This document shows positions 12,656 through 23,383 of a stretch of DNA of 64,000 nt, one piece after another. This DNA is from Flammula alnicola (taxonomy: Eukaryota > Basidiomycota > Agaricomycetes > Agaricales > Strophariaceae). The stretch covers positions 992,001-1,056,000 of the forward strand of contig JADNRV010000002.1 in assembly GCA_015499995.1 (NCBI GenBank), given 5' to 3'. The notes under the pieces were generated by a model. It saw nothing but the letters and a program-made list of their open reading frames with translations, made no database searches and was not told where the DNA came from. Each line of letters starts with the position of its first letter. Positions within the stretch are counted from its first letter, which is position 1. Made by a program: the position numbers and the translations under genes.

Positions 12656-15600
12656 TCAACATTCAACCCTTACCAAGCTATCCAGTTCATTGAAGAGCAC
12701 ATCGTCCTGGAGCACGTCCCGCATCATTAACATCTCCCAAGCAATATCCCGATTGCCACCAAGCATTCCAGTCCCTTTCTCCACGCCCGAATCCACACCA
12801 TCCGAAAAGCCCATACCGAACGACAGAACTGGCATTGTTGGTTCGGAGGTATCAACTAAGTCTTCTGCTTTATCCAGTAATTTCATGGTTTCGATGGCTC
12901 GCCGTGCCGAGATCACGTAACCACCACGCCCGTCATGATTCGGTATCGCAAGAACTCTCTGAGCCATTCGAAGCATGACATGCTTGAATCCCAATCTTCT
13001 GTCGCTCCTGATTTTCTGCTTCAATTCATACGGTGCGAGGAAAACCAAGGAATAGATGGCCATAACGATCTTCTCGACGAACCCGAGCCAATAGTCTCTT
13101 TGCATGAGAAGGAAGTCGGCGTCAACTATCGGAAGGCGATGGACCAGACTGTCCAACAATAACCAAAGTGTCGGAGGCGGAACGGCTTTCGTGATCACTT
13201 GACGATTTATATCGGCCTGGCTGAAACGGGTGAAGACATCTAGAGCGATGTCTGCAAGCGCTGGAGGTCTCCGGTTTGCGTTCGGGGGAACTCCTGCTAG
13301 CTGTATGCTGGCGAGAGGAGGGACAGAATCGGCAGGATCCACGAGGTAGGAAGCAAACAGCTCAAATGCACGCCTAGTCATTCGCAGAGTTGTGGGTGAT
13401 GAGGAATTATTGGAGAGGTTAATGAGGTTAGCAATTCCCATGAGGATGTTCATTGTTTCTCTGCGAATGAGCAAGAGATCTGAAAGAGATAGACATTTTG
13501 AAACAGGTGCTGGAGGTTTCCCGTTGACCTGCTCCACGGCACATAAACGAAGCAGCATGTCGAGGAGCCTTGGCTGATTTGAGATGAATTCCCAGTTATC
13601 CATAACGGTCGACAGGTTGCGAATGATGTTGACAACGGCTATTATGACATTCGCAGGTCGCTGCTGGGGTCCCAAATTCGGGTCTTTCGAACCTTGATGT
13701 TTTTCGAGTGAAGCAAATGGACAGCCTTGCGTCTCCTGAACCAGGGCTACTAGTCCTCGATTGGTAAATATTTCTGAACTGCCTTCCATAGATTCCGGGC
13801 CCATGCTCTCGGGTCCACCGAAGGCGAGTTCTTCCATTAGATCCAATATATCGTCAAGTAGATCCGGGCAGTTGTAGATAGGAAACCCGGAACCTGACGT
13901 CTGGCCTCTCATTGTTGATAATACGGTGAGGGTTGTCAAGGCATAGGACAATTCGATGGAAAGCCGTGATCGTATGGACATGCAAAGGCACTCAATGTCC
14001 ACGACTCCCCAGTCATTGATGTCGCGCAAGGGCCTCCTGGGAACCAATGATTGCCATTCCTGATCAATAGTATGCAGATCCCGTCCTCCATAGGTTTCAA
14101 CGTCGCGTTTCAAAGGGATATATTCGATTTTGCGACGTGAGGCTTGTTGGCGAGGGCGCGCCTGTGCACTCAAACTGGATGGAGGTTGCGAGCCCTGACG
14201 AACGCCAGAGTTGGTGGAGTCATCTGGGGTCATTGACATTAACATCTAGCGGACGAAAATGAGTGAAACACGAAGGACAGCATATACGAGCATACATACT
14301 GAATTGCTTTCTGGAGGCTCTGTGAATATGCATAAGACAACAGGGCTGTGAAGAGAAGAGCTCAAGACGTACCAGTTTTCTGTCGGACCCTTTTCATATC
14401 TCTTTCCTCTTGGTCATGCTTGCGCTTTATGCCTTGGATATCCTGGTCCAGGAGATTGGAATCGACGGTGTGTGCAAGGGAATCTATTTCAGAAGACACC
14501 ATGGGGCTGTGGGAATCGGGTGCCAAAATCTGATGAGGATTCTGGGAGGAAGCGGATCTATGTTGGTTGTGCATGGGGGGATATTGGTTTAAACCGTTAG
14601 CGGGGGGTATAGCTTGCGACACGAGGCCATTGGCATTCATTGGTCGTATTCCCGGTTGTTGCATGTTTGACATTCCGGCGGGGCGACCGAGGCTAGAGGT
14701 GGTTGGAAATTGCTGTCCGGGCATGCTTCCTTGCCTTTGGGGTATGTGCGCCTTCTTCTGCTGTTCTTGAATGTTTTTCTTGTACATCTCCTCAAAAGGG
14801 TGCAGAATCGCCATATAATACTGCGAAAGCATCAGAGCCACTGAGGATGAATTGTTAGCCTGCACTGAAGGAAATTCTTCGGGTAAGTCGAAGTGTTGGA
14901 GAATGGCGCCCCATCCATTCGCAGTCGTGACCTGTTCGTTGTTTAAAGACATATCGAATTAATACGACGGGTCACTCACATTCTGACCGCCTCCGTTCTG
15001 AAAGACCAAGCCCCAAAGCTTGAACAGGTCCACATCTTTGCCAGCAAGCATGAAGGAACCTATTTCTTTTGATGGTTCGATGATGCCCCATGGTGAATGG
15101 CTTGGGTCGTAGTTAGGAGACGGAACGCCCGTAAGTTGTGGGGGTAGCGGTGTTCCGCGTTTGGCCATGAGGCCAGCGAGGCCTTGGAGGAAACCATATT
15201 GGCGCTGCTTTAAAGGTGAATTCGTCTGAGATTGATTGCGCGACGAATTAGGTTGTGCCATGGAAGGGTCAAGAAAAGAGGCGTTGGTGGCCGAGTTTGG
15301 AGTTTGTGGGAGCCCATAATTGTTTGGCATCTGGAAATTCGCATGTCCGTTGGTAGAGTGGGTCAAAAGTTCATGACTGCCGGGAGGATAGCTATGTGAG
15401 TTGATTCCTCCGAGGAATGGCCCCGAACTTGTTCCGCCGGGAGTAGACATAGAGGATGGAGCAATACGAGTATTCTGAGCTATTCTTGCCTGGTTTGCGG
15501 CAGTTAGGGCAGCCATTTGTTTGGCAACTTGGGGAGAGTCAAGAAGAAACGAGGAAGAGTCGATAGGAGCGGAGGAGGAGGGGAAAGATGGGAAACCGGA

Positions 15601-15708
15601 CTGTTGGTTTTGCTGTTGGGCGCGACCTTGCTGGTGCCCATTCTGGGGTCTGTCAGAAAGAAGTCAACAACCATCGGAATACAAGTAATGGACGGTATCT
15701 TACAACAT
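12656..15708 (-). CDS. SWI1: SWI/SNF subunit Swi1-like, with ARID DNA-binding domain
   Basis: Five exons give about 947 residues. The first coding exon is only five bases (ATGTT at 15704-15708); after a 54-nt intron the protein reads MLPQNGHQQGRAQQQNQQ. A Q/N/S/P-rich N terminus is followed by an ARID (BRIGHT) domain at about residues 170-260: FLQGLAGLMAKRGTPLP, DLFKLWGLVFQNGGGQNV, ANGWGAILQHFDLP and LSQYYMAILHPFEEMYKK. After a charged linker comes a long helical, armadillo-like C-terminal region (IIAVVNIIRNLSTVMDNWEF, RRETMNILMGIANLINLS), as in Swi1 and ARID1 proteins. Swi1 helps recruit the SWI/SNF nucleosome remodeller to chromatin. A 20-nt exon (14300-14319) lies between the ARID half and the C-terminal exon. 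The gene diverges from the DUF1764 gene. Confidence 0.88.
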
Positions 15709-16050
15709 TTTCAATCTCAAATTTAAAGAAAGCTCGAGGCTGGGAAGTTGTTATTCCGATTCAACAAACAACCGCCGCACTTAAAACAGCCCAATCACCG
15801 TCACACAAACCCACTCTCAGGAGCATAACTCTCTCTTCCGAGGCCTGTATATTCTGCACCGGTGTCATATATTCTCATTTCTGTCTTTTAGCATATCCCC
15901 GAAGTATTTCCTGGAGCACGGCCCAAGCGGAATGCGTGGAACTATATATGACCTGCCATGGATTACTCCGAACCCATAATGGGCATGTCACGCACGTCAC
16001 ACGGCGATTCAGACGTGACAATATTTTTTTCTTCTCCTTCATCGTTCGCC
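15709..16050. promoter_or_regulatory. Divergent promoter region, SWI1-like and DUF1764 genes
   Basis: A 342-nt gap between divergent starts. It contains several CGTCA/TGACG half sites (for example CACGTCACACG and AGACGTGAC at about 15993-16018), close to the DUF1764 start. No other gene is visible. Confidence 0.4.
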
Positions 16051-16682
16051 ATGTCTGAAATCGACGACATCTTTGCCGGCAAGGCCAAAGGAAAACTACC
16101 TTCGTCTCCCCTTAAAGTCGCTTCTTCCTCTTCACATCCGCCTCTCAAGAAGGACAAGAAGAAGAAAAGAAAAACAAAGCTTGATGTTGTTCCAGATGAT
16201 CCTAACTTGCACACGCGCGACGCGTCGGCGGTAGTGTCCTCCTCGAAGAAACGCCCGCCGCCTGAGACGGTTGTCGACACATCTCACCGTTTATCAGGTC
16301 CCTCAAAACGCCGCAAAGGCGAACAAGCTCCTGATGATTCCAAACCCTTGAAGTCTGGCAAGTCCAGTAAGAAAAGTGTGAATGATGACGTTGCTTTCAA
16401 GGATTCCAGAGGCTCGTCAGATCGTAAGTTTTCCAGCTTGACATAATAATTCTGTCTAACTTTTTATCAGGTCGCAAAACGGAGGAGGGCTGGATTGTCT
16501 ACAAAGAGGATGAGCTTGGCATTGGCGATGAAGGCGGTGGTAAGCTACTGTGCGTCCGCGATTTCTTACTTTTCACTGCAATTTTGAATCAGACACTCCA
16601 TTGTGTCCCTTTGATTGTGATTGCTGTAAGTTTTCCTCTGAAGTGATCCTATTGCATCTTAAACTTCTTGATAGGTTTTTGA
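16051..16682 (+). CDS. DUF1764 nuclear protein
   Basis: A small protein of about 160 residues. The N-terminal two thirds are rich in K and S (KKDKKKKRKTKLD, KRPPPETV, PSKRRKGEQ) and fit nuclear or nucleolar localisation. The C terminus carries the DUF1764 signature: RKTEEGWIVYKEDELGIG, then GGDTPLCPFDCDCCF at the very end. The final CCF and stop appear only after a 54-nt intron is removed from TGC-T to GTTTTTGA, which supports the model. The ATG at 16051 is chosen because the protein begins MSEIDDIFAGKAK there, as in many relatives; the earlier in-frame ATG at 15958 is in the promoter. Function of the family is not known to me beyond being widely conserved in eukaryotes. Confidence 0.9.
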
Positions 16683-17096
16683 AAGTCACTTACCCGGATC
16701 GTTCTTTTGCAATGTATATCTTTTCCTTTTCTCACTCTCGTCTAAATCTCGTTTCGAATGCGCACGGCTCTTTCGAAGCCTCTCTAATCGCATTCCACGG
16801 TTGGCTGAGGTCAATTTGTAGCCAATATTGATCATTCCTATTAATATAAATCTTCCAATAGTGTTGTTATTTGGAGATATCTGGCGAAAGCTTTTACGGG
16901 AAAACATATACCTGTACTTACAAAAGATGTTGATGTTTTGTAGGATTGTCAATTAACGAGTTCGCCTCCAGTCTACTTCTTTCCCTTTTTTCAGAGGTTT
17001 CGCGTTTCGCGCATCACATATGATTCTCATAATCCCATAATATTACACACGGCATATCGCAAAAGTAGTACAAGAATAAATTATTTTAGACGTCCA
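16683..17096. other. Convergent 3' intergenic region
   Basis: A 414-nt AT-rich gap between the stops of the DUF1764 gene and the cyclin H gene. It contains T-rich tracts and no convincing open frame. Confidence 0.5.
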
Positions 17097-18300
17097 TCAG
17101 TCGTCGTCGTCGTCGTCGTAATCAACCAGACCCCGCTTTTGTGCCAATACATTCCCGAAGGGATCCTCGTCGTCCATTCCCTTCTGCAATTCAGCCTTTT
17201 TATTGCGCTTTTCTTCGGCTAGTCGTTCTTCTTCCTGTTTCCGAGCAATGTAGGCTTTACTGCCGACGACCTTCTCTGGGTTTTTGCACAACTTCAGCCG
17301 TCTATCCACTTCGCGTACGGACTCCACGTTGGGCGGATGGCCATGAGATGTGATCATTACTTTGATGTCCTCGATGAATTTTGGCAGGCTTGAGAACTCA
17401 GCAGACTGTTTCGTAGCGACCCATCGAGAAGCTATTTCAGGGAGGATTAACGAAAACGCCGCTAGGGCAATTTGGGAAGGCGTATAAATCAACTCTGCGT
17501 CTGTTAGGCGAGAGGCGCGAACATGATTCAAGGCGGCATCATACAGGTCGGGCTGGAGTTTCTCTTTGAGATCGGAAAGATTCTAGAGGCGCGTATTAAT
17601 TAGTTTCGATAACGTCGCGACCAACTGAACGTACCTGTATATCAAGCCAGATACCCCAGAGGGCTCTATGTGCATGCCAAACCGCAAACTCGAATCCTAG
17701 ACTTTGAGCAACCAGAAATTCAAGGTCAAGGACGTCGTTGGGAGCCGTCTTAGGTATGTGCGTGGTATATGTTTCCAGGGATATTGGGTTATTGGTCGTT
17801 TTCGTTGCAAGGAACAGGGCCGTTAACCTGGAAGGAATCAGTGGCCAGACGACAACGATAATAAATAGAGTAATTACTCACATAACGTTCTTGGGGTGCC
17901 AGTCCATGACCGTATTCTTTAAATAGAAGCGCTTGAGGTAAGTAACTGCGGTTGCCTCAACTTCCTCTGGAAACCGGAAGAATCCACATAGTTGATTAAT
18001 TTTGGTGATGTATAGTTTGACCAGCAACACCTCCTCGTCTGCCGTCAGGAAGGATACGTTGCTCGATGATCCTGGCTAAAATTTAGGTTTAGTGTGAAAA
18101 AGTGAGGAGAAGATGGCAACAATTGAAACTACCTCATCGGTCTCGAACTTCGTCCGAATGACTGCGACGGCTGCTTCATTGAGAGTTGCACGGATATGAG
18201 CTAGTTGCTCAACGGAGAACCTCCAATTCCTGCATTGCGTGCTGGCTTCGTACAAAAAGACCTTTGGCTGAGCGATTGTATTTGTAGAGACCGGAGACAT
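17097..18300 (-). CDS. CCL1: Cyclin H (Ccl1), TFIIH kinase-module cyclin
   Basis: Cyclin H partners the CDK7/Kin28 kinase in TFIIH and helps phosphorylate the RNA polymerase II tail. The start at 18300 gives MSPVSTNTIAQPKVFLYEAS, followed by the usual N-terminal helix (STQCRNWRFSVEQLAHIR). The first cyclin fold includes LVKLYITKINQLCGFFRFP, VTYLKRFYLKNTVMDWHPK and VMLTALFLATKT; the second has FEFAVWHAHRALWGIWLDI, then TPSQIALAAFSLI. These match cyclin H in order and spacing. The C terminus ends in a run of aspartates coded by repeated GAC (17099-17117), a simple-sequence tail. Four or five short introns. It diverges from the gene at 18500 with only 199 nt between starts. Confidence 0.93.
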
Positions 18301-18499
18301 TAAATTAGCATTCAGCCCTGGAATGCTGTCCAGTTGAACAATGCGATAGAAGCAGCATCAAGATATCCATCATCTTCATAACATGACTTATCTAATGGTG
18401 ATTTGTCACTGAGCGCGTCAATAAATCTAAATAACGCGAGAATGTTGTTACACCAAGTACCCCTTATCCCCAGACCAACACCTATTTCCAGTTTTTCGT

Positions 18500-19316
18500 A
18501 TGGCATCTAAGCGTAAATCCGATGCCATTGAATCCGAAGCTTTCGTCAGTGAATCTGGGGAGCCTTTTACACGCGTCCTCATACCGCTCGACCCTCCCGC
18601 CAAAAAAGCTCGTGTCTCGCCCACATCGGACGCGTCTAGCTCCACGCTAAAGGATAAGAAGCCGCAAGATGACTCCAAACCTCAGAGTTGGAGAGACGTA
18701 AAGCTCCCAAGCGAAGGTGAAGTGCGTCGCCCATTCAATTACCAAAATCCGTGAGCTGGCTTCCTAACCGTTTTGCACTCGCACTTTCACTCGCACTTTA
18801 GGATGGCGGAGTACGTGTGTAGTGAGTAGCAGTACCATACTCTTCTCCGTCCGCACCTCACCCTACCTTAATATAGTGATGATTGTGGTGACGTTCGTCG
18901 CAAGATACGGCTCCTGCAGCAGACTCCTGGTTGGAAAGTAAGTCCTTTTGCTTTTCATCGTGGACCCGTAGCATGATGAACGACCTTTCTATGCAAGGTG
19001 ACGCACTGGCTGCAGGAAATTGGTAATATCAATAGTAATTCCTATAATCGTTTCAGTAAGTGTCTCAATTTGCTTGATGCGAATAGTCGGATTATCATCT
19101 GCATAGTGAGGGAAAAAGGCAAATTCGATGGTGCAGCCAATGGGACATATTACTGCGCGTATGTTCAGTCAATATTTCTCAACAATCCGCATTACTGATC
19201 ACAATGCTTACTATAGGTATGTCTATTTTGAAAAAGTGAGAGTTTTGGAAGGGAAAAAGAAGACTGCCAAACGGAAGAGCTATGAAAAGGAACTTCCCAA
19301 TGGTTTTCTTCTCTAG
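18500..19316 (+). CDS. DUF7726-like small protein
   Basis: Five exons encode about 170 residues. The N-terminal half is basic and polar (MASKRKSDAIESEAFVSESG, PPAKKARVSPTSD) and looks like a nuclear targeting region. The C-terminal half is folded-looking: DDCGDVRRKIRLLQQTPGWK, VTHWLQEIGNINSNSYNRFM, then ANGTYYCAYVYFEKVRVLEGKK. I associate this pattern with fungal DUF7726, a helix-turn-helix-like domain of unknown role; this is from memory and should be confirmed. Exon joins for the last three introns are in phase and strong; the second exon (18800-18830) is less certain, since its donor could be GTGAGT or GTAGCA and only the latter keeps the frame. Confidence 0.7.
18776..18799 (+). repeat. 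Tandem 12-bp duplication next to a splice acceptor
   Basis: Two direct copies of CACTCGCACTTT (18776-18787 and 18788-18799) end directly before the TAG/AG acceptor at 18800-18801 in the first intron of the DUF7726-like gene. Confidence 0.9.
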
Positions 19317-19382
19317 AAATCCAAATCCACTTCTGTGATTTCGCTGGCAAATCCTAGGTGGAATAGACGAGTATTTCAGTTT

Positions 19383-20015
19383 TTAGCTACTTTCCTGATT
19401 TTTTAACCATATTGTAATCCATTCTACTATCCTGGCAACATTTGACTCTAGTTGTTCCAAGCTCTCGCTTTCGAGTTCGACAACGATTTCTGGTGCGTAC
19501 GAGCTTCGAGCTTCTTCGAGTACTACTTGCATAATTTCTGCCTCGTTGTTCTCCTGAACTTTTTTGAGCGGATAGCCCCTACGCGCACAGTTAGCCGTGC
19601 TTAACTAATGTGCTATGGATCGACCAACCTTTTTTCTAGACGTTCCCATAGTTTTGTATGGTTGCATCGGAGGACTACCACCAGATCAGCCCAACGCTCG
19701 GGAAAAGCTTCGCATGTGTGCCAGTCAAGAATAAGGCCACCTTCAGCAATCAAGGGCTCCAGATCATCCAATAACTATTCATATCGTTGCAGCAGATTGG
19801 TGCGGTGAATATATGGGAAGACTTGCCCTATCTTCGTCTACGGTGTAGGTCTGCCATTCCTCGTCGTACTTTTCATACAACCCTCGCTCCTTCACCCACT
19901 CGCTCACGTTGATGTGTTTAAGGGGAACAGGAGATTCGTTGGCAAGGAGGGACGCGTGCGTCGACTTGCCGGTTCCGGGAGTTCCTGTCAAGACGATAAC
20001 TGGACCTTTAGCCAT
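19383..20015 (-). CDS. FAP7: Fap7/AK6-type adenylate kinase-like NTPase (ribosome assembly)
   Basis: Fap7 (human CINAP/AK6) is an NTPase that acts in late 40S maturation with Rps14 and has adenylate kinase activity. The start at 20015 gives MAKGPVIVLTGTPGTGKSTH, with a clear Walker A (GTPGTGKST). It continues HINVSEWVKERGLYEKYDEEW, TYTVDEDR, then LLDDLEPLIAEGGLILDWHTCE after a GC-AG intron, and LVVVLRCNHTKLWERLEKRGY, the family lid-like region. The end QENNEAEIMQVVLEEARSSY and VARIVEWITIWLKN matches. The length is near 190 residues, usual for the family. Divergent from the seven-helix gene, 283 nt apart. Confidence 0.94.
19775..19826 (-). other. GC-AG intron in FAP7
   Basis: On the minus strand, exon ...GATAGG is followed by GCAAGT and the intron ends GAATAG. 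The 52-nt intron joins VDEDR to LLDDLEPL in frame, as in the family. Using the GT three bases further on would give a stop within four codons. Confidence 0.85.
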
Positions 20016-20298
20016 TGGTGTTAACTTGTTGCGAGATCTGAATTGGAGATGTGCTCAGTATGTGAGAAGGTGTTAGATAGATTACATGGTCTCGATGCCG
20101 CTTGAAAAAATTAAATAATGCACACGATTATAAAGCGGGCCGGTGAGATCCGCCTGGGTATGGGAGTATTTTGTGGTCGATTGACGATCTTCACCGTCTA
20201 TGTATCAATATATCACTCTCAATTGTCACTTGCCTCGGCGAGGACGGTGGGTTCGCCAAGCAACAGAGTCATTTAATCCCACCCTTCTGGTTAGAAAA

Positions 20299-22977
20299 CA
20301 TGTCATCTGCTGATGGCACATTGGTATTTCGCAGGCGCTTCACCTTCCCCTACGACAATATTGACATGCCAATCCGATCCTTAGGAAATGTCGACCAAGT
20401 AGTGGTTACCGTCACCAGATACCGGCAACATCCTTTGAGCTTCAACGTTCAACAATCACCAACGTCGCCACATGATCATTCTGTGAGACTTTGGCGTCTT
20501 CCGGACGATAAACTATACATACTCCCATGGCCGACATATCCAATTATAGCCAGCCCTCCTCAATTCTCCTACCAATAAACTACCATGATTCCGCCTTCCG
20601 ACCATTAACCAAGAACTGCAGTGCAGACATGCTCAACCTCGTCTCCAGATTCTCGAGCAAGCTGGAGCTTTGAATCTTTTGAATTTGACATTCCTTCTGC
20701 TGTCCAGCGTTGATTCCGCTGCTCAGGCCTCTGCTTCATTGATGGCACCATCCCCGACGGATGTATCCCAGGAGCCCGTTTTCTCCACTTCACCCACCAG
20801 GAGCTCAATCACCGTCAACACGACCCCCACGTTGGTTCATCAAAATATCCTCCAACCTCGTATCACTCCTGCACCGTCGTCTTGTCCACCAAATACACTC
20901 GTTGTTCAATTGTCTACGACTTTGGTCATACCCAATTACAATTTATTCTATGCCCCAATTTCCATCGAAACATTTATCCCGACATATTCCACCCTCCCGG
21001 ATGGTTCCCTCCTTACCCCTCCCTTCCACCAGGACCTCATCAATTCCAACCTTGGATTGGTTCTCGCCGGGGCTCTTGCTACGGTGTTCGCAAGAAACAT
21101 TCTCGTTTCGGGTGACTACATTCGCAGAGGCAAGGTCAAGAAGAAGACTCTTTTCTACGTATTATTTCTCAGCCAGATTCTGGCTCCTGTGGCAATCGTT
21201 CCTATTATACTTTCATACTTCACCCAACAAATGTCTTGCACTCTGTAAGTATTGATATAATGTCGTCATCAAATCGCTGACAGATAAACAGTGTCGTTGT
21301 CCTCGCGTGCTTATCCGGAACCACTTCTCTGGCGCTTCTGGTGTGTTCAGTTTAATTCTTTCCCTGTGTTGTTGTCGTTGTTGAATCTCGTTTTAGATCA
21401 CCGTAATTCTGGGCGTCAAGGTCTATAAATGCCTGAACAACCGCCGGTTTATTCCTGTTGTTTTAGGGCTATTCCAAATTGGATCTACTACAGTTGTCAT
21501 TTTCGATGTCATTAAAACACGAGGCATTCGCCGGTTAACAGGTAAATATGAAAGAATCCCGAAATTTTACTTCATACTAAACCTTGGGTACAGGCAGTTG
21601 TATAAGGACAGACGATTTGCGTTTTACTCGGTATTTCGTCATCCTTCAATTCTTAGAATCCCTTTTTATCTGTTGTTGCTGTATGTTGGTCAAGTTTGCC
21701 TCTCATGAATGTCGCTTATCTGGTATTTTTCTAGTTGTGTATGTTTGCTGGAAATCTCGAGGATCCCCTGCTGCTCGGGGTCGAATATCCATTGAACTCT
21801 CTATGGATGATCTTCCCATCGAATTTCCAAGTGATCCGGCTGACAATCTTCAAACCACACGACGAGGGTGGTGGGATTACGTACCCGAAAACCCAAGTGA
21901 AATGCGAACATCCCAGATAAAACTCGATTCTGCCAATGGATTGGACGAAAGGAGGGAGAGCACGTTCAGGGGATTCGTGAACAAAATGACGCGATCACGC
22001 TCCATGCAACAACCAGTCAGCTCCGACTCGAATGAGAAAGCATCGAAGCTGCAGAAGCGCTTGAACAATGCACACGGAAATCCATCCGCTGCCTCCCAAA
22101 GAGAAGACAGCGCGAATCCCTCTGCTCGGCATTCTTTTACACCATCGTCAGCGAGTAAATTTAGGCGAATTGTGCCTCGGATGGAACTGTTTCAACAGGT
22201 CATGAAGGATGAGGTACGTGATTTAACATCTTGTAATAACATCTTGTCACTGAATTCGTTTCTCAAGCTTCTCTATACCACCTTCATTACCTTTAATTGT
22301 GTCATTGTCGCGGTCCTTATTATAATTGGAGTCAACGTTAAAAACGGGTTGAGCGTCACCGGCTGGATTGCCTTAAATTGTATGCCATCATAGCGCATTG
22401 ACGAATTTTCTGTCTGATGCATGTTTCAGGGTGTATAGTCTCTTTGCTTGCCATCCATAGCTTTGGACGCGTTGTCCACAGGCACGAAAGAGACGCACTC
22501 CTCCAGCATCCAACGACCTGTACGGCAATAGCTCGAGCCGCCAATGACATGGTCAAGAGGGATGAGCGAAACGGCAGACGAGTATTATCAAGTCTTCCCG
22601 GGAGGACGAAAAGCCTTCGAATAACCACCAGCACCATAAACCGATCTAGTGACCCGTTCGCAGACACACAACCTTTGGAACCAAATGCATCATTAAACTC
22701 GGCCCTGGGATACTCCTCTTCGATTATTTCTGTTGCACGCTCATCTCCACTCCAAGAAAATCAGACCTCATATGCCCCCGATATGCTTACCCACTTTCCC
22801 TCTTCACCGCCTGACCAGGATTTTCCGACATCCAACTTGGCCACGCCAGTTGTGGCGCTTAGCGAGCTTGATGTTGCGCAACAAGAGTTCTCTCGGAGTT
22901 GGTTGGTTTCGTCCGGTTCATTCGAGGGTTATTCTCTATTTGATGAGCATACTATGTCAAGAAAAGAGGCAACATAG
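20299..22977 (+). CDS. Seven-helix membrane protein with GPCR-like layout
   Basis: Not a family I can name. Seven hydrophobic segments: LVLAGALATVFARNILV; FYVLFLSQILAPVAIVPIIL; VVVLACLSGTTSLALLITVI; IPVVLGLFQIGSTTVVIF; YFVILQFLESLFICCCCMLV; TTFITFNCVIVAVLIIIGV; and GWIALNWCIVSLLAIHSFG. Short loops after helices 1 and 3 are positive (DYIRRGKVKKK, YKCLNNRRF), which puts the N terminus outside. The polar N-terminal part is rich in T, P and S. Helices 5 and 6 are separated by a loop of about 130 residues, and a tail of about 170 residues follows helix 7. A cysteine just before helix 3 (QQMSCT) and one in the second outer loop (TGSC) could form the classic GPCR disulfide. The start is uncertain: a first exon from ATG 20299 can be spliced in frame to 20610 or so, or an unseen upstream exon could be used. 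It is adjacent to FAP7 with no sign of a shared role. Confidence 0.6.
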
Positions 22978-23383
22978 CATCAGTAATGGCGGCCGGACCG
23001 CAGCTACGAAACTCCAAGCTTCTAGGTATCTATCCACCGATTCATTGCTTTAGCAGATATTGTTAGAAAATGTTACAATTCGAACATTCACAATTGCCAC
23101 CTTGTAGCTAGCCCATTTGTATTTAAAAAATCCACTTCATTCTTTGTTGCTTACAGGAGAGGGATAGCGAAGAGGTCGAACCATATATTTCAGACTGCGA
23201 GAAGGAAAAATAAGTGTTTTAGCATATCGTGAACTAGATTTCCTGGAGGCAGAAATAAACCACATACATACGTAGTACTGTACATTGGGCAATCAATATC
23301 TTACACAAATAGAATGTCCTGTATAGATGTATCACAACAAGAAATCTACGAAAAAGGGTGGGTGATGGTTATAGGCTTTGAAG
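22978..23383. other. Convergent 3' intergenic region
   Basis: A 406-nt AT-rich region between the stops of the seven-helix gene and the next minus-strand gene. No protein-like frame is visible. Confidence 0.5.

Noticed and set aside
17100..17118. GTC microsatellite as a regulatory or unstable repeat
   Set aside because: It codes for the aspartate tail of cyclin H in frame, a normal low-complexity end.
20171..20578. Separate small gene upstream of the seven-helix protein
   Set aside because: The longer frame starts with TTG, and the ATG at 20299 can be spliced in frame to the downstream exons, so it is better treated as a possible first exon.
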